In this document: positions 42,451-52,242 of the stretch, piece after piece
Layout: every line of letters starts with the position of its first letter
How positions within the stretch are numbered: position 1 is the stretch's first letter
Assembly: GCF_013359695.1 (NCBI RefSeq)
Contig: NZ_JABFMU010000023.1
Location: forward strand, 16,897 to 80,896
Direction: 5' to 3'
Source: Pseudomonas sp. C2B4
GTDB lineage: Bacteria; Pseudomonadota; Gammaproteobacteria; Pseudomonadales; Pseudomonadaceae
Length of the DNA stretch: 64,000 nt
Notes under the pieces: generated by a model
What the model was told of the DNA's origin: nothing
The model's database searches: none
The model's input: the letters and a program-made list of their open reading frames with translations, nothing else
Translations under genes and position numbers: made by a program

Positions 42451-42775
42451 GGTTATGGGCGTCGGTGCAGCAGTGACCCTGACTATTTCCGACTCATCAA
42501 GTCATCGGTAAGGTCTTGTTTAAATGCTAAATCATTGGTTGGCACGGGGCAGCTGTTAACGTACTAGTGGAGCACTAATGCTATGGCTCATACTGCGCTT
42601 AACCGCTAAGTCTCAAAAACCGAAAGGAGATTGGAAGTGCGCTACATCGCTGTTTGCGTATGCCCTCGCTTTTTCGTCTGCCTACATCGAGCTTGATACG
42701 GGCACTGGTGCGCTTCTTCTCTTCGGCGCTGTACAGCTAACTATGGTTCTCCATGGACTGTCCAAAGGGGAGCGC

Positions 42776-44320
42776 ATGTCCAATACGCGACAGTGGTCCA
42801 CCCTACCCTTCATGCATCCCAGCACCCCGACCACACACGAGTTCATCATGGCGTACTGCATCCAGGACATCCTCGACAACACTTCGCTACAGACACGCTT
42901 GCTGGGCGGCGCTGCTGGCGTCGGCCGGCAACTGCGCTGGGCGCATGTCTGCGAACTCATGGACCCCACCGAATGGCTCGGTGAAGGCGACCTGCTGATG
43001 ACCACCGGCATCGGTATTCCGATCGAGCCGCAGGCTCAACGGCTCTACGTACGACGCCTGGCCAAGGCCCGGCTGGCCGGGCTGATGATCGGCGAGAACA
43101 TGCAGGCGCCAGCGGACATCTCCGCCGTGCAGGCAGAGGCCGAGCTGCTCGGGCTTCCGCTGTTGATGACGTTCTATTCTGTACCCTTCTCGGCCGTCAC
43201 CCGCGCGATTCTCGATGCCAGCAAAGAGGAAGAGTACCAGCGGCGAATGGCGGTCAGCCGGCTATACGAAAGCGCCCGCCTTGGCTTGCAGGGGCTGGGG
43301 CTGGCGGCCTTGCTCAAGCGCCTGGCCAGCGACGTTCGCTCACGGATTTACCTATTCGATGCGAGGAATCTGCAGCCGTGGCAGGATGATCTCGACACGC
43401 TCCCGACGAGCTGGCGTGACGCGCTGGGCCAGCGGGAGATTCCCGATGCCGTGACCCGTTGCAGTGACGGGTCCGAGGAAGCACTGGTCATGGCCCTGCC
43501 GTCGACCCGCCACTGCCACCTGCTCGCCACCGCCGGCGAGTTGCTGGACTATGGCCTGTTACACCATCTCGTGGGCGTTCTGGGGACCGAGCTCGTGCGC
43601 CTGCAGGCCGAACACCAGCGCCTGCTGCGCCTGGGCTCGGAACTGCTCGACGACTTGCTCCAGCAGCGCCTGACCGAGCGTTCGGCGCAGGAGCGACTGG
43701 CGCAGTTCGGCTGTATGGTGGAACAGGCTTGCCTGGTGGTCGCCAAGGCCGCGTCCACCGAGCAGGAATCTCTTAAGCAGCGCCTGGCCCGGCTGGACGC
43801 CGGCATTGCCGTACGCCTCCAGGGGGCCGAGCTGATCGCCCTGCTGACCGATCCTCGCGCGGCCGAGCGTCTGCAGCACGAGCTGGACTGCCCGTTCGGC
43901 CAGAGCAACCCGCTGGGTCATGCGCTACGGACACTTGAAGCACTGCGCGAAGCCAGGCTCGCGCTGGCACACGCCACGCCGGACCGCCCTCTGGTGGTCT
44001 ATGCCGACGCCCGCGACGAACAGTCCTGGTTGCCGAGCAGCCTGGACGATGCTGCCCGCGTTCACCGTTTGGTGCTGGGCAGCCTGGCGGATTACGACGA
44101 CCAACATGGCGCCCGTTTTCAGCATACGTTGCGGGTCTTCCTGGAAGACAACCGCTCCTGGCAGAAAGCCGCGCAACGCCTAAATGTGCACAAGCAGACA
44201 CTGGTGTATCGCATTCGACGAATAGAAGAGATCACCGGTCGCTCACTTGAGTCGACGGAGGATGTGGCGGTGCTGTGGATCGCACTGCGCTGCGCCGATA
44301 TCGCCCGGATCAGCGATTGA
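42776..44320 (+). CDS. PucR-family transcriptional regulator
   Basis: A 514-residue regulator with the PucR layout: N-terminal purine-catabolism-like domain (CIQDILDNTSLQTRLLGGAAG ... WLGEGDLLMTTG), central GGDEF-like/sensor region, and C-terminal HTH (FLEDNRSWQKAAQRLNVHKQTLVYRIRRIEEITG). Family members control catabolism of nitrogen heterocycles and amides. The ATG at 42776 has AAAGGGGAG upstream; ATG 42848 is a possible alternative. Likely controls the adjacent catabolic genes. Confidence 0.88.
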   Translation: MSNTRQWSTLPFMHPSTPTTHEFIMAYCIQDILDNTSLQTRLLGGAAGVGRQLRWAHVCELMDPTEWLGEGDLLMTTGIGIPIEPQAQRLYVRRLAKARLAGLMIGENMQAPADISAVQAEAELLGLPLLMTFYSVPFSAVTRAILDASKEEEYQRRMAVSRLYESARLGLQGLGLAALLKRLASDVRSRIYLFDARNLQPWQDDLDTLPTSWRDALGQREIPDAVTRCSDGSEEALVMALPSTRHCHLLATAGELLDYGLLHHLVGVLGTELVRLQAEHQRLLRLGSELLDDLLQQRLTERSAQERLAQFGCMVEQACLVVAKAASTEQESLKQRLARLDAGIAVRLQGAELIALLTDPRAAERLQHELDCPFGQSNPLGHALRTLEALREARLALAHATPDRPLVVYADARDEQSWLPSSLDDAARVHRLVLGSLADYDDQHGARFQHTLRVFLEDNRSWQKAAQRLNVHKQTLVYRIRRIEEITGRSLESTEDVAVLWIALRCADIARISD

Positions 44321-44360
44321 AGCAGCCGGCGCCGACGCGCCGGCCTGCCGAGGGCATCTG

Positions 44361-44705
44361 TCAGCCCAGGATCAGATAGGCCTTGCGCACGGTCTGACGG
44401 ATCTCCCAGGTGCCTTGGGTATTAGCGGTGAAGTACAGCGCATCACCGGCACGGAACTCCACCGGAGCGCCATCATCCGGCGTGAAACTGCCCTCGCCGC
44501 TGATGATGTAGCTGTACTCAGCTTGCGCCACCTGGCGGCGGAAGCGGCCTTCGCTGCACTCCCAGAAACCGCTGGTCGCGCCGCCGGACACCGAGCAATG
44601 AGCCGCCAGACTCGCCTTGGCCACCGGCTCGCCCAGCGGCTGGCCGACCGCCAGCGGATCTGTGAAGCAATGTTCGCCGTCGATACGAATGAGCGTTGGG
44701 TTCAT
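44361..44705 (-). CDS. cupin-domain protein
   Basis: A 114-residue single-cupin protein (AEYSYIISGEGSFTPDDGAPVEFRAGDALYFTANTQGTWEI), of the DUF861/cupin_3 type commonly found next to PuuB-like oxidoreductases. It may hold a metal or shield an unstable product; role unknown. It starts 9 bases after the FAD gene stop, so the two form an operon divergent from hyuA. Confidence 0.85.
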   Translation of the reverse strand: MNPTLIRIDGEHCFTDPLAVGQPLGEPVAKASLAAHCSVSGGATSGFWECSEGRFRRQVAQAEYSYIISGEGSFTPDDGAPVEFRAGDALYFTANTQGTWEIRQTVRKAYLILG

Positions 44706-44714
44706 GTCATGTCC

Positions 44715-46121
44715 TCAAGATTTGTCTTCCAGCCCAGCGGGGGCGAAACGCGCCAGGAAGCGGTCCAGCACAGCGGGAGGCATGCCGGCCAGTTCTGCAC
44801 GTTCCTTGCGGATCACGGCATTGCGAACCATCGAGCCGCCGATATAGCGCAGGGGTTCGGGCGGGAAACGGCGGCAGGCGCGTTCCACCAGCGGGCAACG
44901 GCTCCAGGGGTTGTCTACGCCCAACGCAAGGCTCGCCAGGATGCGCCCGCCCAGGCGGCTTGGCCCTACTCCGTTACCACTCCAGCCGATGCCGTAATGG
45001 ATGTTCGCTTGGCCGCCCAGGCGACCGAAGATGGGCAGGCTGTCGTAGGTACGGTCGATCGGACCGGACCAGCGATGGGTTACCCCAACATCGCACAGGG
45101 CGGGGTAGGTCCGGCGCAGGTCCGCTTCGGTCAATTCCAGACTGGAGGCATCCTCGCTGAACACCGTGCCGATGCGCGAGCCGTAGGCGAGCGCGCCAGT
45201 CCCTTTGCCAAAGGCGATACGCCCATCCCGCGTGGTGCGGTAGTAGTCGACCATTAGTTGTGAGTCGGTGATGGCCTCGCCGCCCTTCCAACCGGTGGCG
45301 GCCAGGCGCTCGGGCACTGCCTCGGTGACCACGATCGAGCTGTTCACCGGTACCATCAACGCTGCCAGCTCTGGAAGCGCTGCGGCCCAAGCATTGGTAG
45401 CCAGCACTACTTGCCGAGCCTGTACCTTTCCCTGGCGGGTGTCGACCTGGACCGGTTCGCCGGGCTGGATCTCGGTCACGGCGCAATGCTCTCGGATTTC
45501 CACTCCGTTTTCCAGTGCTACCCGCCGTAGGCCGCGCGCAAGCAGCGCCGGCTGGACCGTGGCGTTGCTACGCTCGAACACCCCGGCCAGGTGAATGGCC
45601 GACCCGGTGCGCCTAGCCACCTCTTCACTGCTCAAGCGCTCGAAGGGCTGTACACCCAAGCGCTCGCAGGCCGCCAGGGTTCCGTTCCAGGCGTCCACGT
45701 GCGCCGGGGTCGTGGCCGTCCACAGCCAGCCCTTGCGCTGGTAATGGGCGTCAATCCCATGGGCCTGGCAAAAGTCGCCCAGTTCCTCGATCGCCTGCTC
45801 AGCGCTTTCACCTAGGAATTTTGCTTCACGCTCGTCGCAGAAGCTGCGCAGCGTGCCGATCTTGGGCCACCATGACATCACAAAGCCGCCATTGCGGCCT
45901 GACGCGCCACCGCCGCAGACGTCCTGCTCGATGATCATTACCCGGGCATCGGGCTCCATCTGCTTAATGGTCAGGGCCGTCCAGAGTCCAACGAAGCCTC
46001 CACCGATGATCAAAATGTCCACCGACTCCTGTGCCAGCGATTGAGGCGTGAGCGAGTCAGTGAAATCGGCAGCTTCCATCCAGTAACTGGGCTTCAATGG
46101 AGGGGTCGGGTTTAGTTTCAT
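44715..46121 (-). CDS. FAD-dependent amine/amino-acid oxidoreductase (PuuB-like)
   Basis: A 468-residue DAO-fold enzyme: dinucleotide motif DILIIGGGFVGLWTAL (about residues 35-50), then GRNGGFVMSWW and a C-terminal flavin-contact region GRLGGQANIHYGIGWSGNGVG. It resembles gamma-glutamylputrescine oxidoreductase PuuB, which oxidises a primary amine to an aldehyde. Start at 46121, where MKLNPTPPLKP follows GGGGAATC; the ORF further upstream runs through the intergenic dyad. Together with HyuA/HyuB it could oxidise an omega-amino acid released by ring opening. Confidence 0.88.
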   Translation of the reverse strand: MKLNPTPPLKPSYWMEAADFTDSLTPQSLAQESVDILIIGGGFVGLWTALTIKQMEPDARVMIIEQDVCGGGASGRNGGFVMSWWPKIGTLRSFCDEREAKFLGESAEQAIEELGDFCQAHGIDAHYQRKGWLWTATTPAHVDAWNGTLAACERLGVQPFERLSSEEVARRTGSAIHLAGVFERSNATVQPALLARGLRRVALENGVEIREHCAVTEIQPGEPVQVDTRQGKVQARQVVLATNAWAAALPELAALMVPVNSSIVVTEAVPERLAATGWKGGEAITDSQLMVDYYRTTRDGRIAFGKGTGALAYGSRIGTVFSEDASSLELTEADLRRTYPALCDVGVTHRWSGPIDRTYDSLPIFGRLGGQANIHYGIGWSGNGVGPSRLGGRILASLALGVDNPWSRCPLVERACRRFPPEPLRYIGGSMVRNAVIRKERAELAGMPPAVLDRFLARFAPAGLEDKS

Positions 46122-46148
46122 TGTGATTCCCCACGGTGCGGTATTTTT

Positions 46149-46173
46149 AGGTACTGACAGTTTCCCAGTACCT
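46149..46173. promoter_or_regulatory. inverted repeat in the divergent oxidoreductase/hyuA control region
   Basis: AGGTACTG and CAGTACCT arms, 9-bp gap, 28 bases upstream of the oxidoreductase start. Candidate operator for the PucR-type regulator. The remaining gap to hyuA (to 46484) has no gene; a short REP-like GGTGCGGCCTTGCCCGCGAT lies near 46350. Confidence 0.55.
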
Positions 46174-46484
46174 GGGGGCTCCAACAATTAAGCTACGGTA
46201 GGAAAACGGCGCGGGGGCTCGTTCGATCGTATGAGCGGGGCGTTGGCTGAAGTGCTGGCATTGCGTTTTCAGCAGTTCCGCCCTTATCGAGGGCACTCCT
46301 TATCTGTCACCGCGCGTGCTTGCTCACTGCGCAGGGCCTGTAGGTGCGGCCTTGCCCGCGATGAAATCGTACGAATGTATGAGCCACCCCGCCCATTTGT
46401 TGGTTGCGACCGATTGAGCCCGCGCGCCCCAAGTAGGAACGTAGGGACGTGCAACCAAAAACAATAAACGCGGAGAAACATCGT

Positions 46485-48515
46485 ATGTGGAGAGTAGGCG
46501 TTGATGTGGGTGGAACCTTTACCGACCTGTTCGCCTGGGAGGAAACCTCAGGTAAGCAGGTGACGGCGAAAGTCCTCACCACCAAGCAAGACCGTTCGAT
46601 TGCGGTCCTAGAAGCCATCGACAAGGCCGGTATCGCCATCGCCGATATCTCGCACCTGATGCATGGCACCACTACCGCGACCAATGCGCTGATCGAGCGC
46701 AGCTACCCTGACGCAGTCTTTATTACCACGGAGGGTTTCCGCGATACCCTCGAAATCGGTCGGCAACATCGGGAACACCTGTACGATCCGTACCAGACCA
46801 AGCCCAAGCCGATCATCAAGCGCCGCCACCGTTACACCGTGCCCGAGCGTACCAATGTCCGTGGCGAATCCGAACGCCCGCTGGATGTCGCGGCCGCTAC
46901 CGAGGTCTCTCGGCGCATCCGGGATTCCGGTATCCGCTCCGTGGGAATCGGGTTCATCAACTCTTATGCCAGCGGCGATCACGAGCGGCAGATGCGTGAC
47001 ATCCTGCTTGAGCACTGCCCGGACGTGCACGTCGTGCTGTCCTCCGATACTCGCCCGGTCTTTCGTGAACATGGTCGTTTCACCACCACGGCGGTACGCG
47101 CAGCTTGCATGCCAGTGATGGTCAAATACATGGACGACCTGGAAGCCCGTCTGCGCCAGCGCCAATTCACCGGCAAGTTACTGATCCTCAAGAGCAGCGG
47201 CGGCGTTATGTCGGCAGAGCTCGCTCGCCAGCATCCCGAGGACATGCTCGAATCCGGTCCGGCCGGAGGCGTCGCCTATGCTGGCTATCTGTCTCAGTTG
47301 AGCGGCTTCGAACGGATCCTGCATACCGATGTCGGCGGCACTAGTTTCGATGTGTCCATCGTCGAGCACGGGAAGGGCCTGATCACTCGTGACCACGAGC
47401 TCGAATGGGAAGTGCCCATTGTGGTGCCCATGCTCGACATCCATAGCGTCGGTGCTGGCGGCGGTTCCATCGGCTGGGTCGACCAGGGTGGCTCGCTGCG
47501 CGTGGGGCCCAAGAGCGCCGGTTCCGAACCGGGGCCTGTTTGCTATGGTAAGGGCGGCACTCAGCCGACTATTACCGACGCCAACCTGCTGCTCGGGCGT
47601 CTGGAGCCAACCCTGGGTGGCAAATTCGAGCTAGATATCGCCGCCGCGGAGCAGGCAATGAACCGCTTGGCAGAACAAATCGGCCTGCCGCCGCTGGCGA
47701 CCGCCGAGGGGATGATCCGCATCGGCTCTGAATACATGGCGCAGGCGGTGAAGAAGATCCTCGTCGGGCGGGGGCGAGACCCACGTGATTTCGTCTATGC
47801 CAGTTTCGGCGGGGCTGGCGCGCTGCATGCCTGCTTCGTTGCAAGGTCGATGAACATCCCGAAAGTCATCGTCCCGCCCTATGCCGGTGTCGCGTCCGCA
47901 TTCGGTGCCACTGCCATGAATCTGCGTCAGGACCTGGAGCGTTTCTACTACTCGCCGGTGAAGGAAGCGAACCTGGGCAAGGTCAACGAAATGCTACTGG
48001 AGCTCGAGGAAAGCGCCAAGCAGGTACTGCGTGAGCAAGGCATTGAGCAAGACAGCGACATCGAACTGATCCGCACCGCGCAGATGCGCTATGTCGGCCA
48101 GTCGTACGAGGTGGAAACGCCCATTCCGGCGGGGCTTCTGAGCGACGCGCTGCTGCCGGGCATCGAACAGGCGTTTCACGCAGCGCACAAACAGGAGTTT
48201 GGGGTTAGCTCCGAGGACTTCGCCCCTGCGTTCGTCTCGTTCGGTGTCACCGCCATCGGCCGCATGGACTCGCCGCCGCCGATCGACCTGGTGAACACCT
48301 CAGTCGCCGACGTCGTCAAATCGGTGCGCGATGTGTACTTCGACGGCAAGTGGCTGCAGTGCAAGGTCTATGACGGTGAAGCACTCGGCACCCAGCACCA
48401 AATCGAAGGCCCGGCAATCATTGAGTACGAACATGCCTGCACGGTCATGCCGCCGCAGACGCGTGCCCACGTCAATGCCATGGGCGCCCTGATCATCGAC
48501 CTCGAACAACAATAA
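46485..48515 (+). CDS. hyuA: HyuA-type ATP-dependent hydantoinase/lactamase alpha subunit
   Basis: A 676-residue protein of the hydantoinase A/oxoprolinase family: ATP-binding DVGGTFTDLFAWEE at residues 5-18, a second phosphate-binding DVGGTSFDVS mid-protein, and GAGGGSIGWVD. These enzymes open cyclic amides (hydantoins, 5-oxoproline, caprolactam) at the cost of ATP, together with a HyuB subunit. Start at 46485 where MWRVGVD begins; GGAG lies 12 bases upstream. hyuB follows 12 bases after the stop. Confidence 0.93.
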   Translation: MWRVGVDVGGTFTDLFAWEETSGKQVTAKVLTTKQDRSIAVLEAIDKAGIAIADISHLMHGTTTATNALIERSYPDAVFITTEGFRDTLEIGRQHREHLYDPYQTKPKPIIKRRHRYTVPERTNVRGESERPLDVAAATEVSRRIRDSGIRSVGIGFINSYASGDHERQMRDILLEHCPDVHVVLSSDTRPVFREHGRFTTTAVRAACMPVMVKYMDDLEARLRQRQFTGKLLILKSSGGVMSAELARQHPEDMLESGPAGGVAYAGYLSQLSGFERILHTDVGGTSFDVSIVEHGKGLITRDHELEWEVPIVVPMLDIHSVGAGGGSIGWVDQGGSLRVGPKSAGSEPGPVCYGKGGTQPTITDANLLLGRLEPTLGGKFELDIAAAEQAMNRLAEQIGLPPLATAEGMIRIGSEYMAQAVKKILVGRGRDPRDFVYASFGGAGALHACFVARSMNIPKVIVPPYAGVASAFGATAMNLRQDLERFYYSPVKEANLGKVNEMLLELEESAKQVLREQGIEQDSDIELIRTAQMRYVGQSYEVETPIPAGLLSDALLPGIEQAFHAAHKQEFGVSSEDFAPAFVSFGVTAIGRMDSPPPIDLVNTSVADVVKSVRDVYFDGKWLQCKVYDGEALGTQHQIEGPAIIEYEHACTVMPPQTRAHVNAMGALIIDLEQQ

Positions 48516-48527
48516 GAGGACTCCTCC

Positions 48528-50306
48528 ATGAGCAAGAACCTTTCGAACACCGATTTTGGCCAGGACATCGACCCGATCACCTTCGAGGTCATGCGCAGCA
48601 TCTTCGAATACGCCAGCGACCGCATGGCCACGGTCCTGCAACGTTCATCGTTTTCACCAATCCTGGCGGACATGCTGGACTTTTCCAACGCGATCTATGA
48701 CGCAGACCTGCAGCTGATCAGCCAGGCCGCCAACTGCCCGGTACACCTGGCTGCGATGAAGTTCAGCGCCGAAGAAGCGGTACGCAGCATCGGCAAGGAC
48801 AACGTACTTGAAGGCGACGTGCTGGTGGTCAACGACCCCTACCGGGGCGGCACCCACATCAACGACATATCCTTCATCAAGCCAATTTTCTACCAGCGTG
48901 AACTCATCGGCTACGGCGTCAGCCGTGGCCACTGGATGGACCTGGGCGGCGGTGGCGCTGGCGGCCAGGCGTTCGGCACCCACATCGCCGCCGAGGGGCT
49001 GCGCCTGCCCCCACTGAAGATCTTTTCGCAAGGCAGGATCAACGAAGACCTGCTGGCGATCATTCTGAACAATTCGCGAACCCCACACTTTATCAAGGGC
49101 GACCTGCAGGCCCATCTCGGCGCGCTGCTGGCGGCCGAGCAGGAACTACAACGTGCGTGTGACCGCTACGGCGCGGCCACCGTGCAGAAAGCCATGAAGA
49201 AGATCCAGGCCTACACCGAGAAGATGATCCGTGAAAGCATCCGCAAGATCCCCAACGGCTTGTACGAAGCCGAGGATTACGCCGACACCGACGGCATTGG
49301 CAGTGAGCGTGTGAAGCTCAAGGTTAGCCTGGCGATCAGCGACACTTCGATCACCGTCGACTTCTCCGGCACCGACCCGATCTGCCAGGGCGCGATCAAC
49401 TCGCCGCGGGCCAACACTATTTCGGCAGCGCTATATTCCCTGCAGTTCTTCCTGGCGCCTGATGCTCCGCAGAACCAAGGGATGTTCAACCCCATTGAGG
49501 TCGTGCTGCCAGAGGGCTGCTGGCTGAACGCGACGTGGCCAGCACCGACCATCGGCTGTACCACCCTGACGTCCTCGAAGATCACCAGTGCCATCTGGCA
49601 GGCCCTAGCCAAGGCAATCCCCGATCGCATCACCGGCTCGACCTGTTCGGAGTGCAACTGGTTCGTCGCCAGCTGTACCTCGGCTGACGGAAAAACCGAC
49701 GTGTTTTCTGATCTGCCTGCAGGCGGCTGGGGCGGCACGCCGTACGCCGATGGCATGAGCGTGACCATGGATCCCCTGGGCAACTGCATGAACATGCCTG
49801 CGGAGACCGCCGAGTTGTTCTTCCCGATCGCATATGAAGCCTTCGAAATTCGCAATGACTCCGCAGGCGCTGGACGTCATCGTGGTGGGCTAGGTGCGGT
49901 GTTCAAGGTGCGCTTCTTGGGCGGAGGCGAACTTGGCATGGAAACCTCCCGTACCCTCGAAGGCAGCCCGGGTGCAGCTGGCGGCCTGCCCAGCGCGGTG
50001 CAACGCGCCAGTCACCTGCACGCCGACGGGCGCGCACAGGTAATCGGCGGCCTCGACCCCCACGGTGCGTGGACCAATCCGCTGCTGTCTTCGCATAAGT
50101 TCGGCGCAGGCGATGTGTTCATGTTCGAAAGCACCGGTGGCGGCGGCTGGGGCGATCCACGCAAGCGTACGGTTGACGAGGTGCTCGAAGACGTACTGGA
50201 CGAGTACATCAGCGTCGACTCGGCCAGGGAGCACTACGGTGTAGTTATCGATCCGCGCACACTCAGGATCGATGAGGTCGCCACGATGCGACTGCGAGGG
50301 GAATAA
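48528..50306 (+). CDS. hyuB: HyuB-type hydantoinase/lactamase beta subunit
   Basis: A 592-residue hydantoinase B-family protein: opening DPITFEVMRSIFEYASDRMA, NDPYRGGTHINDI (metal/substrate motif), GHWMDLGGG, and Gly-rich C-terminus (STGGGGWGDPRKR). Forms the catalytic complex with HyuA. AGAGGACTCC precedes the ATG. The substrate cannot be read from sequence. Confidence 0.93.
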   Translation: MSKNLSNTDFGQDIDPITFEVMRSIFEYASDRMATVLQRSSFSPILADMLDFSNAIYDADLQLISQAANCPVHLAAMKFSAEEAVRSIGKDNVLEGDVLVVNDPYRGGTHINDISFIKPIFYQRELIGYGVSRGHWMDLGGGGAGGQAFGTHIAAEGLRLPPLKIFSQGRINEDLLAIILNNSRTPHFIKGDLQAHLGALLAAEQELQRACDRYGAATVQKAMKKIQAYTEKMIRESIRKIPNGLYEAEDYADTDGIGSERVKLKVSLAISDTSITVDFSGTDPICQGAINSPRANTISAALYSLQFFLAPDAPQNQGMFNPIEVVLPEGCWLNATWPAPTIGCTTLTSSKITSAIWQALAKAIPDRITGSTCSECNWFVASCTSADGKTDVFSDLPAGGWGGTPYADGMSVTMDPLGNCMNMPAETAELFFPIAYEAFEIRNDSAGAGRHRGGLGAVFKVRFLGGGELGMETSRTLEGSPGAAGGLPSAVQRASHLHADGRAQVIGGLDPHGAWTNPLLSSHKFGAGDVFMFESTGGGGWGDPRKRTVDEVLEDVLDEYISVDSAREHYGVVIDPRTLRIDEVATMRLRGE

Positions 50307-50352
50307 GGCTCGGCCCCTCTATCAGGGATCATGTTTGAGTGTCGAGTCTCGG

Positions 50353-50378
50353 AGCGGCCGCTTTGCGGCCCTTTCGCT
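50353..50378 (+). terminator. terminator-like hairpin after hyuB
   Basis: GCGGCCGC-TTT-GCGGCC stem followed by CTTTCG; partial terminator about 50 bases after hyuB. The rest of the 267-bp gap to the porin gene holds nothing else I can name. Confidence 0.45.
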
Positions 50379-50573
50379 CGAGTGTTGTTCTGCTTCCCTT
50401 CACCACCCAGGCGTTGAAGGGCTCCTGCAGTTCTTCGCCATTCGCCCAGAACTCAAGTTAAACAAACAGGACACTAGGCATCAGTCAGTAACACCCCATA
50501 CCAATAAAAGCCCGACGCGCCACCGCTTGCCTGTGGCCGAACGGGCAGCTACATCCATAAGAAAGGAGCATCA

Positions 50574-51755
50574 ATGTACCTGTGCGCTAAACGCAAGCTG
50601 ATCGGTCTGGCATTACTTCCAACACTAATGCTCATGAACTCACCCTCCTACGCTGTGGCGGTCACTGATAATCTGGACATCGGAGGAGCCATCCGCGCCC
50701 GTGGTGACTTCGACCCGGATGAAAACATTTCGGAACTCAGCTTCGACACTTTAATTCTGACGACAACCTACACTTCTGAGCGCTGGATCGGTGCTGCGAA
50801 ATACCGCTTCTATGGCGGCGATTATCCTTTCAGGGGATCTACCGGTAAGGTGGGGGACATATCATTTCCGGAATACGCCTGGGTGGGCTACAAATTTGAC
50901 GATGCCCATCAAATACAGGTAGGCCTCAACCAGATCCCATTCGGCCTGCAGCATTACTTTGGCAGTATATTCTTCGAAACGTTGGGCAACGTCATTGGCC
51001 TCGAAGACGTTCAGGACTTGGGTATCAAGTACATCCAGCAAAGCGGTGATTGGAATTTGCAGGCTGGCTACTACATCAGCCCAGCAGATCAAGGAAAAGG
51101 CACCAGTCGGGGCGGCAGGACTTGGTCTCCAAGCGTTGCAGCGGCAGACGTCTATGTCGTTGATGGAAGTAACAACAAAGAACGCGACATCGTGGCCGGA
51201 CGCTTAGTTCGAAATTTCAAACTTGGGAATTGGCAATCCGAGATCGGCGGATCGATTTTTACATCCTCTCTGGAAAATCGGGACACCAATGATAACGGCC
51301 GACGCAATGCGGTTGCAGTCCACTACAAGGGGAAAAATGGCCCTTGGGGTGTTCAGTTGCAAGCTGCTCGTCAGGAAGTGAACCCCCAAAACCCTGGCAC
51401 TGACAAGGTAGTGACATTCGGTGCACTGGACGGTACCTTCAACGTTGCCTCAAAAGGCGACTTGTATGTAGCCGACCTAAGCTACGACATTGCAGAAAAA
51501 CTAGGCTGGTCCACGAACATCAAGGTGTATGGCAACTACAGCCTGTTCGACAAGGACGAAGATGCGTTCAAAGATTCACAGCGATTCATTCTGGGAACTT
51601 CGTTTTCTGTGGGCAGTACTTTCATCGCTGTCGAATGGCTCAATGGAAAAAATGATCCTTACGTAGGGGCCAGCAGCTATACGCAAAGCGCGGGAGCCGG
51701 TGGTACCAACCAGTGGGAAAATCAACTGTATACCAACATCGGCTATTACTTCTAA
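50574..51755 (+). CDS. outer-membrane beta-barrel porin
   Basis: A 393-residue porin-like protein: signal peptide (cleavage near SYA/VAVTD), N-terminal DNLDIGGAIRARGDFDP, many alternating strands, and a terminal aromatic (NIGYYF) as the insertion signal. An AAAGGAG site is 6 bases before the ATG. It resembles putative carbohydrate/organic-acid porins of Pseudomonas and probably admits the substrate of the HyuAB pathway. Lower GC than hyuAB. Confidence 0.85.
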   Translation: MYLCAKRKLIGLALLPTLMLMNSPSYAVAVTDNLDIGGAIRARGDFDPDENISELSFDTLILTTTYTSERWIGAAKYRFYGGDYPFRGSTGKVGDISFPEYAWVGYKFDDAHQIQVGLNQIPFGLQHYFGSIFFETLGNVIGLEDVQDLGIKYIQQSGDWNLQAGYYISPADQGKGTSRGGRTWSPSVAAADVYVVDGSNNKERDIVAGRLVRNFKLGNWQSEIGGSIFTSSLENRDTNDNGRRNAVAVHYKGKNGPWGVQLQAARQEVNPQNPGTDKVVTFGALDGTFNVASKGDLYVADLSYDIAEKLGWSTNIKVYGNYSLFDKDEDAFKDSQRFILGTSFSVGSTFIAVEWLNGKNDPYVGASSYTQSAGAGGTNQWENQLYTNIGYYF

Positions 51756-52242
51756 GTCGCTTGACCTCCACAGAGAGCCGGCGCCAGCCATGTAGGGGCC
51801 TCGCCACTGCGGGCATAGGCCGGTAGACAGAATTGGCGGTGCGGCTGGCAGAGCAATACCCCATCTTAAAAAAGTTGCCATTGGCCTGTTGAACGTCAAT
51901 GCAACGATCATGATGGCCATTTGCCCAGCGTATTGTACAAGGCATCATGCACATGAAGTGTCCATTTGGCGGAATGCGATAGCCGATGCCTCAAAATACC
52001 CACATAGCATGTGCGAGTGGGGCTCGTTTGCTCCTGACCTACGAGGTCCTCCGTCGTCAGTTCATCAGCCCGCGGTAGCAAAGACTTCCTCAGTAATGCA
52101 ATCGACTTCTGACCATTGGTGCAATCGACTTCTGAAAATGACACGTTCTGTGCAGCCGGCTCCTGAAATTGACATCCAACATCAGCTTCCAACTTTCAGT
52201 ATCCGTCTACACTGAGCTATCACTGAATAGTTGGACAAAACC
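51756..52242. other. 487-bp intergenic stretch with Tn402-type repeat remnants
   Basis: No gene recognised. Near its right end are three TGCA...CTTCTGA/CTCCTGA repeats: 52098, 52120 (part of a 25-bp match to the Tn402 terminal repeat at 52119-52143, reading ACTTCTGAAAATGACA) and 52150. They look like an older tni-type end buried in the transposon. A probable res site for the next gene lies at about 52190-52230. Confidence 0.55.

Noticed and set aside
51640..51954. Minus-strand ORF downstream of the porin
   Set aside because: It overlaps the porin 3' end, has a Trp/Arg/His-rich translation and no ribosome-binding site.
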